Shown here: piece by piece, positions 35,424-43,464 of the stretch
Layout: each line of letters opens with the position of its first letter
How positions within the stretch are numbered: the first letter of the stretch is position 1
Origin: Candidatus Zhuqueibacterota bacterium
GTDB lineage: Bacteria; Zhuqueibacterota; Zhuqueibacteria; Residuimicrobiales; Residuimicrobiaceae
Direction: 5' to 3'
DNA: 46,396 nt
Assembly (NCBI GenBank): GCA_963169875.1
Contig: CAUJEL010000016.1
Location: 1-46,396, forward strand
Position numbers and translations under genes: made by a program
Notes under the pieces: generated by a model
The model's database searches: none
What the model was told of the DNA's origin: nothing
The model's input: only the letters and a program-made list of their open reading frames with translations

Positions 35424-38400
35424 CTACTTAATAATCAACAACCTTCCCGTGGTGACGCCCACACCAGGCGCATCGATGTGGTAGATGTAAACTCCGTAAC
35501 TGATGTCCATGCGGTCCTTGGTGAGCAAATCCCACTCTTCGGAGCCATCGGTCATGGGCGAATCGTGCTCAAGGGTATTCACCAGGGTGCCATCCACGGC
35601 GAAAATGCGAATGGTGCATTTTTGCGGCAAATGGATGAACTGCACGGAACGCGGGCCGCGGCCGCTGGTGTACGGGTTGGTCGGTTCCCAGGACGCGGTG
35701 ACCACATAGGGATTCGGCACGACCTTGATCTTGTCCAGGCTCGTCCTGGCCGCTGTTTGATCGACATCCTGACCGCGGACGACAAATTGATAGCGTACGT
35801 TGCCGGTGAAGGGAAAATCGGGATAGACGTTGAGCGTATCGCCGGCGCCGAGTCCACGGCCATAGGCGTTCCAGAACGTTGTATCCTCCAACGCCTTGGC
35901 TTCGATCTGATACGTAATCATCGTTGAATCGTTTGCTAGCTTTTCAAATAATATGATGCGATCCTTGGCGGAGAAAAATCCAGCTTTTGCCTTTTTCGGA
36001 GTGGTGGTTAAATCGATAAAGGCATAGGGCAATTCCTCACCGGACTGTTTGTCAAATACCCTGAAATTGGCATTCACGGCCGGCGCAGGTATTTTTTTAT
36101 TGCCGGTTGACAACGGCACCAGGAGCAAATCCGATTTTTTCACAATTTCATCATAAAAAACGATCATGTACTGGCGGGGATAATAATAACCATCCCTGAA
36201 CCCGCCCCATTTGAATATATCGAATGCAATCTTGTAGGCGCTGGAGTAATCGATATTCTGACTCCATTGCACGCCGCTGTAGATGCGATCTTCGGGTCTG
36301 TTGATCAATCCCTCCGGTGGATTGTAGATGGAAAGTTCCATGCCGTGCAAAACGGTCTTGAGTGTGCGCGGGTCGCCGTCATTGTCTGCATAGAGATTTT
36401 TGACCTCGACGATCTGGTCCACCTGAAACTGGCGGTCGATGAACATGACGGTGTCTTCCGGCTGAGAGTCGTTGCTGAGATTTCTCAGCACCAATCCGGT
36501 GGTTTCAGTCGGCAGAAGCTCGTCAACGTCTGCGCCATCGACCAGGCCATCAAGATCGTTGTCATGGCGATCCATGGCCTTGTCGAGGAACTGTACCTCA
36601 TAGCGGTCGCCGTCCCTGATCTGATAGGGATCGACATAGCGCACGCTGACAGATCCGGAGGTTTTGCCCGTACCCTGCAACCGCGGCTGTTCATCCAGTC
36701 CGGGGCCTTTGTATCCAAGCGCCGGCGCCTGGGGCACCACCGCCACGGTATTGTCACCGGTGCGGATCTCGCCGGAGGCGTCCACCGCGATGTACATATT
36801 GGTCTCCGCGGGGGCGATATTCTTTTCCGGATCGCCGCGGTCGTACGCGGTGACGGCATAGAAATAGCGTTTACCGTTGACGAGCGGTGAATCCACATAG
36901 GTGTGCACCAGGCCGGTTTCGCTGCCGAGATTGAACTGGATGCCGGTGCCAAAGGTATTTTCGAAGAATCCGAACACGCTGTCGACCTTGTCGAAAATGG
37001 CCAGGGGTTTGGTGAAGCGGGTGTAGCCATAGCCGTCGGTGATGGCGCCGGCATCGGAGAAGCCGGGATCTGTGGCGCGATAGATCTTGTAGCCCTCAAA
37101 ATCGTATTCGTGCAGATAGCGGTCGACGCTGTCTTCTGCGCGCGCATCCCAGTACAGCGTGACTTTCTTGTCGCCGGCCACGGCGCGCAGCAACGGTTTT
37201 TCCGGCGCCACGGCAAAATTATAGTTCGAGTTGTAGATCTTTTGCACGATATCCTTGTTGCGCATGATATCTTCCTGGTCCCAGCCGTAAATCATGGCCA
37301 CCGAGAAGAACTCCTGCTGTTGCGGCGCCAGCGGGAAATAGCCGCACGAGAAGGCATAATCGGCATCGACGTTTTCGAGATGACTGTCGAAAAATCCCGG
37401 GCGCACATTTTCCCACCACTGGGCGTCATTATCATAACGCAGGGTTGAGGTGTATTCAAAGAAGATAAAGCTGGTAAGACCGATCTGATCCGACTCATCC
37501 ACATCGGTATGATCCACATTGGGTTCGCCGGGAAGTTCACCGATGCCGGCCGTGGGCATGCCGTCGCCTTCGCCGGTGTCGCCGGTGCCGCTCTTGCCGT
37601 CCATGCCGAGATCATCGGTGCGGAAATCCCAGTCGCCGTCATTATCGATACCGTCATCGCGGCGTTCATCGATCATGGGATTGTTGATGCCGGCGCCGGT
37701 GAGATAGTCGATCGCCAGATAATCGCGATTATTGTATTGCGGATCGCGAATGTAGAGATAATATTTCATGGAATCCGGCGCCACAGCGCCGTCCGATTCA
37801 TCGATGAAACCGTTGAGGTTGTCATCGATGCCGTTGCGCTCGATTTCAATCAACGGGGCATTGGGCTTCTTCAGATAAGAGAGTCCATTGAAATGAATGC
37901 GCACGCCTTCGGCGGGCATGGTGGAAACCGTACGCGTATAGTGCGGCGTGAGATAATCGATCAGCACAATGGGATCACCGACGGCATAGCTTTTGCGGAA
38001 ATCCTCGGTGGTGATGAGATGGCCGTCTCCGCTTGCGTATCCGTCCCCGTCGTTATCGATGCCATCCTTGGCATTGCCAGGGCTTTCGAGAAAAGCGAAG
38101 CCGACCCATGGCACCGGGCTATAGCCACCGGTACCGACGGATGGATTACCCCAATCATAATTGACCGTCAGATCGATCTCGCGATAGAAGGTGGCGCAGT
38201 CATCGTCATAGTCGGTGTTCTCCCCCACCTTGGCGCCGATGGAAGCGCCCACGTTGAGCGCAAAAACCGTTTTGGCGTGATTGAGTTCGCCGATGTTTTT
38301 CATATAATAGATGAGAAAGATGCAGTCCTGGGCATCGGGGTTGGACCACTGCAGACCGCGTACCAGCTGGCGCAGCCCCAGACCGCCGCGCTGCGGCTGA

Positions 38401-39047
38401 CCGGGGATGGGTTTGGGCATGGGATACCCGGAGACGACCTTTTTATAAGTATAGTCATCCACGGCGTAATAGCTCTCTTCATCGGCGTTCTTCTGGTCCT
38501 TGCCAAAGTAGCCGTTCCAGTGACCGCCCCATCCGGGATTGAACGGATCGTCCAATTTATCAGGCCAGGAGGCCGGCCAGGTGAAGGCCTGATGGCTCAT
38601 GGCCACGGCGTGCAGCGGGTCTTTTTCCTTGTTGGCGATGTTGTAATAACCGGGCAGGGGTTCAAAACCCAGGAAGGACCCGGTGAGAGAATCCTTGGAG
38701 AAGATATTGGGATCCCAACCCTGACAAAAAGCGGCGGGGGTAATATACGTATACGTCGAATCTCCGGTGGAGTCCAGGCCGGCGAAGACGCGCAGCTCGG
38801 ACATGACAAAGCTGGAGGCGTTGCCCATCTGCACCATGCCCGAATTGATGGGCCATTCGCCGGCATAAAAGAGGCTGTTATCCCCCTTCTGCGCGCCGAG
38901 CATGCCATGGTTGTGAAAGGTGACGCGGATGAGGTTGCCTGCGTGGGTGTTGCGGGCGCGATATTGTGCACTGCCGTGCTGATCCTGGGCGCTGGCACAG
39001 GTCCACAGCGCGGCAAGAGTCAGTATGAGCAAAATACGATATTTCAT
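35424..39047 (-). CDS. Giant Asp-rich surface protein with FN3 module and divergent T9SS domain, unknown function
   Basis: A 1207-residue exported protein I cannot assign to an enzyme family. Signal peptide cut near CASAQ. The N-terminal 600 residues form one large beta-rich region with Asp-rich loops of thrombospondin type-3/EF-hand style: DGIDNDGDGYASGDG (about 328-342), NGIDDNLNGFIDE (about 405), DDGIDNDGDWDF (about 464), and another DNDLDGLVDGADVDE later. These loops probably bind calcium. An FN3 module lies at about 615-755 (GYKIYRATDPG, YFYAVTAYDRGD). The last 110 residues, with VVPNPYVVTASW, IRIFAVDGTLV, YGVYIYHI and GRLLIIK, are a divergent T9SS sorting domain. It sits 24 bases after the PorV-like gene and downstream of the receptor. 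By position it may replace SusD as the surface glycan-binding or scaffold partner. Confidence 0.8.
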   Translation of the reverse strand: MKYRILLILTLAALWTCASAQDQHGSAQYRARNTHAGNLIRVTFHNHGMLGAQKGDNSLFYAGEWPINSGMVQMGNASSFVMSELRVFAGLDSTGDSTYTYITPAAFCQGWDPNIFSKDSLTGSFLGFEPLPGYYNIANKEKDPLHAVAMSHQAFTWPASWPDKLDDPFNPGWGGHWNGYFGKDQKNADEESYYAVDDYTYKKVVSGYPMPKPIPGQPQRGGLGLRQLVRGLQWSNPDAQDCIFLIYYMKNIGELNHAKTVFALNVGASIGAKVGENTDYDDDCATFYREIDLTVNYDWGNPSVGTGGYSPVPWVGFAFLESPGNAKDGIDNDGDGYASGDGHLITTEDFRKSYAVGDPIVLIDYLTPHYTRTVSTMPAEGVRIHFNGLSYLKKPNAPLIEIERNGIDDNLNGFIDESDGAVAPDSMKYYLYIRDPQYNNRDYLAIDYLTGAGINNPMIDERRDDGIDNDGDWDFRTDDLGMDGKSGTGDTGEGDGMPTAGIGELPGEPNVDHTDVDESDQIGLTSFIFFEYTSTLRYDNDAQWWENVRPGFFDSHLENVDADYAFSCGYFPLAPQQQEFFSVAMIYGWDQEDIMRNKDIVQKIYNSNYNFAVAPEKPLLRAVAGDKKVTLYWDARAEDSVDRYLHEYDFEGYKIYRATDPGFSDAGAITDGYGYTRFTKPLAIFDKVDSVFGFFENTFGTGIQFNLGSETGLVHTYVDSPLVNGKRYFYAVTAYDRGDPEKNIAPAETNMYIAVDASGEIRTGDNTVAVVPQAPALGYKGPGLDEQPRLQGTGKTSGSVSVRYVDPYQIRDGDRYEVQFLDKAMDRHDNDLDGLVDGADVDELLPTETTGLVLRNLSNDSQPEDTVMFIDRQFQVDQIVEVKNLYADNDGDPRTLKTVLHGMELSIYNPPEGLINRPEDRIYSGVQWSQNIDYSSAYKIAFDIFKWGGFRDGYYYPRQYMIVFYDEIVKKSDLLLVPLSTGNKKIPAPAVNANFRVFDKQSGEELPYAFIDLTTTPKKAKAGFFSAKDRIILFEKLANDSTMITYQIEAKALEDTTFWNAYGRGLGAGDTLNVYPDFPFTGNVRYQFVVRGQDVDQTAARTSLDKIKVVPNPYVVTASWEPTNPYTSGRGPRSVQFIHLPQKCTIRIFAVDGTLVNTLEHDSPMTDGSEEWDLLTKDRMDISYGVYIYHIDAPGVGVTTGRLLIIK

Positions 39048-39071
39048 AAGAAACGCTCCTTCCGGCTCATC

Positions 39072-40142
39072 TTAGAGCGATAAAATAAGCGAAAATTTGT
39101 TCTGTTTATCGAGGACGCCAAAATCGATGGAGGCATAGTCAAAGATGATTTCGGTGTTGAGCACATTCAACTGCAGCCCCATGCCCATGGTCAGCCCGCC
39201 TTCGGCATCTTCCAGCAGAAGCTGACGGTAGCCGGCACGTAGATAGACCATGTGTTTGAAGGCATATTCAGCGCCGACGTTCAGATACTCCTTGTTGTCA
39301 CTGGGATGAATGGCGTCGACGGCCACGATGAGATCATGATCCTTCATGGCGAAAAAGTCCTCCGCCAGATTGGCCGAGATGCCGACGCGGAAAAGAACAG
39401 GCAGAGGGAACTCATCGGTGGAGAGTTGGGCGTTGATGTTGCCGTTGTTGCCCTTGCTGGTGACATCGATATCGTGCTGTACCAGCATGTCGCGGCCATC
39501 GATGCGCATGTCCGAGCCGAAATTGGAGATGGACATGCCGATGCGCATGTTCTTGAAAAAGGTGCGGTATTGCAGACCAATGTCAGCCGCCAGTCCGCTG
39601 GCATGGCTGTGCCAGATGGTTTCGCGGATCATCTTGGCCGTGCCGCCGATGCTGAAGCGGTCGGTCAAGGCGCGGGCATAGCTGATCCCGGCGGACATGG
39701 AGTAGGCAGTCACCATCTCGCCGGTTCCTTCGGGCATGCTCACCGTGGTGCGCTCGATATCCGGCATGCCGAGATAGGAGAAGAAAAATCCAAAGGTGCC
39801 CACATTTTGCACCGGCACCGCAATGCCCGCATACTCGAATTGCATGTCCACCAGATAATCATAGTGGTTGAACAGGATTTGCATGCGCTGCAGATTGGCC
39901 AGACCGGCCGGATTCCAGAACAGGGCGGTGACATCTTGCGCCTGGGTCGAGACCGCCTCGCCCATGCCGAGGGCGCGGGCGCCCACGCCGATCTTGAGAA
40001 AAGCGGCAGAACTGGTGCCCACACCGCTGATTTTCTGCCCGAGCACCGGCGCCACTTGCGCCAAAACAAGCAGCAGAACGGCCATCCCAAAGATGAGAGG
40101 CTTGTGCGTCATTCGCCGCTGGATGATTTTCATAGCGTTCAT
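39072..40142 (-). CDS. PorV/PorQ-type outer-membrane beta-barrel protein
   Basis: The ATG at 40142 has GAGGA seven bases upstream and gives 356 residues. Signal peptide cut near PVLGQ. The mature start KISGVGTSSAAFLKIGVGARALGMGEA, followed by VTALFWNPAGLANLQ, is the hallmark of the UPF0164/PorV-PorQ family (FadL-like barrels). The C-terminus alternates hydrophobic strands to the end (NKFSLILSL). In T9SS bacteria PorV shuttles cargo from the translocon to the attachment complex. Here the gene is packed between a TonB-dependent receptor (19-base gap) and a giant T9SS cargo (24-base gap), which suggests a dedicated cargo or receptor partner and not the housekeeping copy. A FadL-like uptake channel is the alternative. 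Confidence 0.88.
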   Translation of the reverse strand: MNAMKIIQRRMTHKPLIFGMAVLLLVLAQVAPVLGQKISGVGTSSAAFLKIGVGARALGMGEAVSTQAQDVTALFWNPAGLANLQRMQILFNHYDYLVDMQFEYAGIAVPVQNVGTFGFFFSYLGMPDIERTTVSMPEGTGEMVTAYSMSAGISYARALTDRFSIGGTAKMIRETIWHSHASGLAADIGLQYRTFFKNMRIGMSISNFGSDMRIDGRDMLVQHDIDVTSKGNNGNINAQLSTDEFPLPVLFRVGISANLAEDFFAMKDHDLIVAVDAIHPSDNKEYLNVGAEYAFKHMVYLRAGYRQLLLEDAEGGLTMGMGLQLNVLNTEIIFDYASIDFGVLDKQNKFSLILSL

Positions 40143-40161
40143 ATTAGAATCCTCATTTTGC

Positions 40162-43100
40162 TTATTTGCTGAGACGCAATCCAAATTGAATAAACCGCGG
40201 CGAGGAGAAATTGCCCGGACGGGTGAAATATTCGCCGACACTGGAGATTTCAAGATCGGGCGTGCCGGGACGGTCGACCTGATTGACGCCCTGCAGGGTG
40301 TAATCGGGTTGACCGGTATCGGAGTAAATGCCCGTGGCGTTCCGGGTATCGAGCAGGTTGGTGATATTGCAGAACACCTGCGCCCGGATGGAACCGATGT
40401 TGATATTGCGGCCGATGCGTAGATCGATGTTATAGGTCATGGGCTTGCGCTCGCTGTTCTCACGCAATCCGGTGAAAGTGCTGGAACCGGACACTTCACC
40501 GCGGGCAAAGGAAGGCGTATAGGGCAAGCCGGAATTGATGGAGCCGATGAGGCTGCCAATCCAGCCGCGATTGGAATAGCTAAAGACCGTGTTGAGGGAC
40601 TGGCGCTGATCCCAGTTGAGGTTGATCATCTGGATGCGCGGCGCCTCATTGCCCATGGCCGCATAATAGGCGTCCTGGGGATTGGACGAGGTGCCTTTGG
40701 CCGTCATATAGGTGTAATCGAGGTTGATGGCCAGTTTGTTCAATCGATATCCCGCTGAAAAGGTCAGACCTTTGGCCGCGGCGTGATCCTTGTTGACAAA
40801 CTTGTAATAGGTCATGCCCTGGTAAGTGTCAATGGGTTCACCCGTGCCCACCCAATCGCGGATGTCGCGATAGAAACCGGTCAGGTGCATGTAGAGTTCC
40901 GGTGTCAGCTGTTGCTGCAAACCGATTTCGTACATGACCGTGCGCTCGGCGTTCAGATCCGCATTGCCCACCAGATTGGTGGCGCCGGCGCCCTCAACCC
41001 AGAAGTTGGGATTGTCATAGAGAAAACTCATCTGCGGATTCTGGAAGAACCATCCATAGGAGAAGTGAATGACACCCTGTTCGGTGATGGGAAATGAGAG
41101 GCCGAAACGGGGGCTGAGCTGCGATTTGGCCTTGGCTTTCTTGTACCAGAACGCCTGTCGTTCGGCGATGCTGTATTCGACCAGCTCGCTGTCGGGCATG
41201 GTGGGGGTATAGTTTTTGTAGATGTGATCGAATTTGAAGGGCCGGTATATCTGCGGATCCATGGGATCGGCGAGCACGCGGCCATCGGGATCGAAATAGT
41301 CGTAGCGCAGTCCGATATTGATGATCAGCTCGTTGAACTCGATCTTGTCCTGGACGTACGCAGACAGCTCTTTCGGCTTGGCGATGTATTTGACATGATA
41401 GGGAGAATTTTCATTTGGGACCCAGGGCCGGAAGGTCGCGTCGGAGAACTGCAACTGGTACCAGTCGTTGCGCAAATCATTGAGCGTGGCGGCCGCGCCC
41501 ATCTTGATGAGATGGCGTTTGGTGACCTGACTCGTCAAGTCGAGACTGTAATTGAAATAGGAGACATCGTTCTTGCCCATATCGGTTGAATTGCCGAAAT
41601 AAGTAAAGTCATTGGACCGGGTGATGATGGAAATATCATTACCCGTGGTGCGGCCGTAGACGTACTGCTCCAGCAGACCCGCCTCGTTGGGCATGTAACG
41701 CGGATCGGACGGATCCTCATAGAGGAAATTCTTGTGGGCCTTTTTATAGTAGTTGGCCTTGAAATCGATGAACGTGCGCGTGGACGGCACATATTTGGCA
41801 GAAAAAATATGCGTCTGGCTGCGGGTGTTGTAATATTTACCGGCATCCGGGACGTATTTATAATCCCAGCCCACACCGTAACTGCGATCATAGTTATAAT
41901 AAAAGCCATAGGAGAGTTTCAGTTTCGAAGAGGCATCGAAAAAAAGTTTGGATTGAGACGAGTATCCCTTGTACCATCCCAGTGGCACCAGCGCGTTATC
42001 AGGTTCAGCAAAGGTGTGCACCGTGTCGCTCACCGGCGACTGGAAGCCCCAGGGCATGAAATAACGCACCCCGTGGGTGAACGAGGGCGCGTTCTGATAA
42101 CGGCCCGAAACATAGTAGGTCAACTTTTTGCTGGTGAGCGGAATGGGACCGGAGAGGTTGACCTGAAAATCGGTATTGGTGGTTGGATCATAGTTTTCCA
42201 GATAAGAGTCGCGGGTCAGCCACGGTTTGGTGGCCTGTGCTTCTTCGCTGTAGGGATTGACGCCGCCGAAGTCGTAGCGGATGAAGCGGTTACGGCGCGT
42301 CATGGCCTGCGCCGCGGCGTTGGCCCAGGTGGCATTGCTCATGACATAGTAGGTGTCGTCATCGAAGCTGAGATGATCACCCACATATCCCGTGGCATTG
42401 ATGCGAAACTCCTCGCTGCCCTGTTTGGTGACGATATTGATGACACCGGAGAGGGCCTGGCCGTACTCGGCGTTGAAGGTTCCGGTGATGGTCTTGAGTT
42501 CCTGGATGGACTGGTCGTCAATGCTGATGCCCGCGGAACGGCTGAGGGGATCGACCACCTTGACGCCGTCCACCATGTAGGTGATTTCACTGGTGCGTCC
42601 GCCACGGATGTGGAGATTGCCACCATCATCGGTGACCACGCCGGCCTGCAAGTTGACCAGTTCACCGACGCTGCGCACCGGCAGCACATCGATCTTGTCG
42701 GCGCCAAAGGAAACCTGGGACGAAGTCAAATCTTTTTGAACCTGGACGCGGTCAGCCACCACATCGATCGTCTCGCCGCTCTCCAGGACTGTGCTTGATA
42801 ACCTGATATCCGCCTTGGTGGTGAGATCAACGCTGACGTGGATCTGGCTCTTGCTGACGGATTGATAGCCGATATAGACGAATTTGACCGTATAGATGCC
42901 CGGTTTGACGTTGATGATAAAGTATTCGCCGTTGGGATCGGTGACAGCGCCCTGAATGCCCGATCCGCTGAGGGAAATGGCGCGGCCGCTTTCCCAACGT
43001 TCGATGATCATCACATTGGCGCCGATGAGGGGCTGACCGTTGGCGGCATCGGTCACGCGCCCGGCAATCTTGCCGGTTTCGCCGGCGAACAGCGCGGATG

Positions 43101-43164
43101 CGAAAAGCAGCGATATCACCAGGAGCAGGACCGCTCTCTTCTCTCTCCTGAAACCTTTGATCAT
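40162..43164 (-). CDS. TonB-dependent receptor with carboxypeptidase-like N-terminal domain
   Basis: Outer-membrane energised transporter, probably for mannan oligosaccharides. The ATG at 43164 has GGAGG four bases upstream and gives 1000 residues. Order: signal peptide (1-27), carboxypeptidase regulatory-like beta domain (about 30-123, GKIAGRVTDAANGQPLIGANV), TonB box ETIDVV (about 131-136), plug (about 145-255, LHIRGGRTSEITYMVDGV) and a 22-strand barrel ending in Phe-rich strands (FIQFGLRLSK). It is SusC-like in layout but lacks the usual SusC plug signature, and no SusD gene follows. Downstream are the PorV-like and giant surface protein genes. Upstream is the glycan-binding protein, across a 300-base structured spacer. 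Confidence 0.92.
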   Translation of the reverse strand: MIKGFRREKRAVLLLVISLLFASALFAGETGKIAGRVTDAANGQPLIGANVMIIERWESGRAISLSGSGIQGAVTDPNGEYFIINVKPGIYTVKFVYIGYQSVSKSQIHVSVDLTTKADIRLSSTVLESGETIDVVADRVQVQKDLTSSQVSFGADKIDVLPVRSVGELVNLQAGVVTDDGGNLHIRGGRTSEITYMVDGVKVVDPLSRSAGISIDDQSIQELKTITGTFNAEYGQALSGVINIVTKQGSEEFRINATGYVGDHLSFDDDTYYVMSNATWANAAAQAMTRRNRFIRYDFGGVNPYSEEAQATKPWLTRDSYLENYDPTTNTDFQVNLSGPIPLTSKKLTYYVSGRYQNAPSFTHGVRYFMPWGFQSPVSDTVHTFAEPDNALVPLGWYKGYSSQSKLFFDASSKLKLSYGFYYNYDRSYGVGWDYKYVPDAGKYYNTRSQTHIFSAKYVPSTRTFIDFKANYYKKAHKNFLYEDPSDPRYMPNEAGLLEQYVYGRTTGNDISIITRSNDFTYFGNSTDMGKNDVSYFNYSLDLTSQVTKRHLIKMGAAATLNDLRNDWYQLQFSDATFRPWVPNENSPYHVKYIAKPKELSAYVQDKIEFNELIINIGLRYDYFDPDGRVLADPMDPQIYRPFKFDHIYKNYTPTMPDSELVEYSIAERQAFWYKKAKAKSQLSPRFGLSFPITEQGVIHFSYGWFFQNPQMSFLYDNPNFWVEGAGATNLVGNADLNAERTVMYEIGLQQQLTPELYMHLTGFYRDIRDWVGTGEPIDTYQGMTYYKFVNKDHAAAKGLTFSAGYRLNKLAINLDYTYMTAKGTSSNPQDAYYAAMGNEAPRIQMINLNWDQRQSLNTVFSYSNRGWIGSLIGSINSGLPYTPSFARGEVSGSSTFTGLRENSERKPMTYNIDLRIGRNINIGSIRAQVFCNITNLLDTRNATGIYSDTGQPDYTLQGVNQVDRPGTPDLEISSVGEYFTRPGNFSSPRFIQFGLRLSK

Positions 43165-43205
43165 ACTTCCTCCAATCAGATGAAAAGACTTGGCACGCAT
43201 TTAAA

Positions 43206-43257
43206 GTTTTTGCCAGAATATGGTAACCCGGTCAGAGTACCATGGCCTGGCAAAAAC
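43206..43257 (-). promoter_or_regulatory. Hairpin in the leader of the TonB-receptor gene
   Basis: GTTTTTGCCAG (43206-43216) pairs with CTGGCAAAAAC (43247-43257). Inside, ATGGTA (43220-43225) pairs with TACCAT (43238-43243). The structure ends about 40 bases before the receptor start. No T-run follows on the minus strand, so it may be an mRNA stabiliser, processing site or regulator-binding structure. Confidence 0.55.
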
Positions 43258-43390
43258 CTCACAATGCCCGAGGAAAAATCTCTTGATGAGCTATGTCCCG
43301 AGCTTTACAAATCATTCCTGCCGGTGTTGGTTTGTGCGTCAGGCTATTTTCCTCTATGGCGCTCCACACACGCGTCGGGTTCATGGTCTT

Positions 43391-43422
43391 AACCGCAAAG
43401 GCCGCTGAGAACGCCGAGAGGA
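43391..43422 (+). repeat. Dispersed CGCNGAG-type repeat copy
   Basis: AACCGCAAAGGCCGCTGAGA followed by ACGCCGAGAGGA is a degenerate series of CGC(T/C)GAG units about 10 bases apart. It is the opposite-orientation relative of the 18252-18290 repeat. Such repeats are dispersed in many bacterial genomes (general recollection). Confidence 0.5.
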
Positions 43423-43429
43423 AATCATA

Positions 43430-43450
43430 GGGGCGGTTGTGTGCCGCCCC
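43430..43450 (-). other. GC-rich hairpin after the glycan-binding protein gene
   Basis: GGGGCGG (43430-43436) and CCGCCCC (43444-43450) pair around TTGTGTG, 14 bases beyond the stop of the minus-strand surface protein gene. There is no T-run. It may partly stop transcription or protect the mRNA end, giving more surface protein than receptor. Confidence 0.5.
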
Positions 43451-43464
43451 CATGTGGTGCTATC

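Noticed and set aside
35424-39047. Possible SusD homologue
   Set aside because: It is far too long, has no lipoprotein Cys and has a T9SS domain; SusD is a lipoprotein of about 500-600 residues rich in helices.
37509-39083. Long + strand open frame (524 codons) opposite the giant Asp-rich protein
   Set aside because: Antisense shadow: the minus strand frame has signal peptide, Asp-rich loops and sorting domain, while this one is low-complexity and unlike any protein I know.
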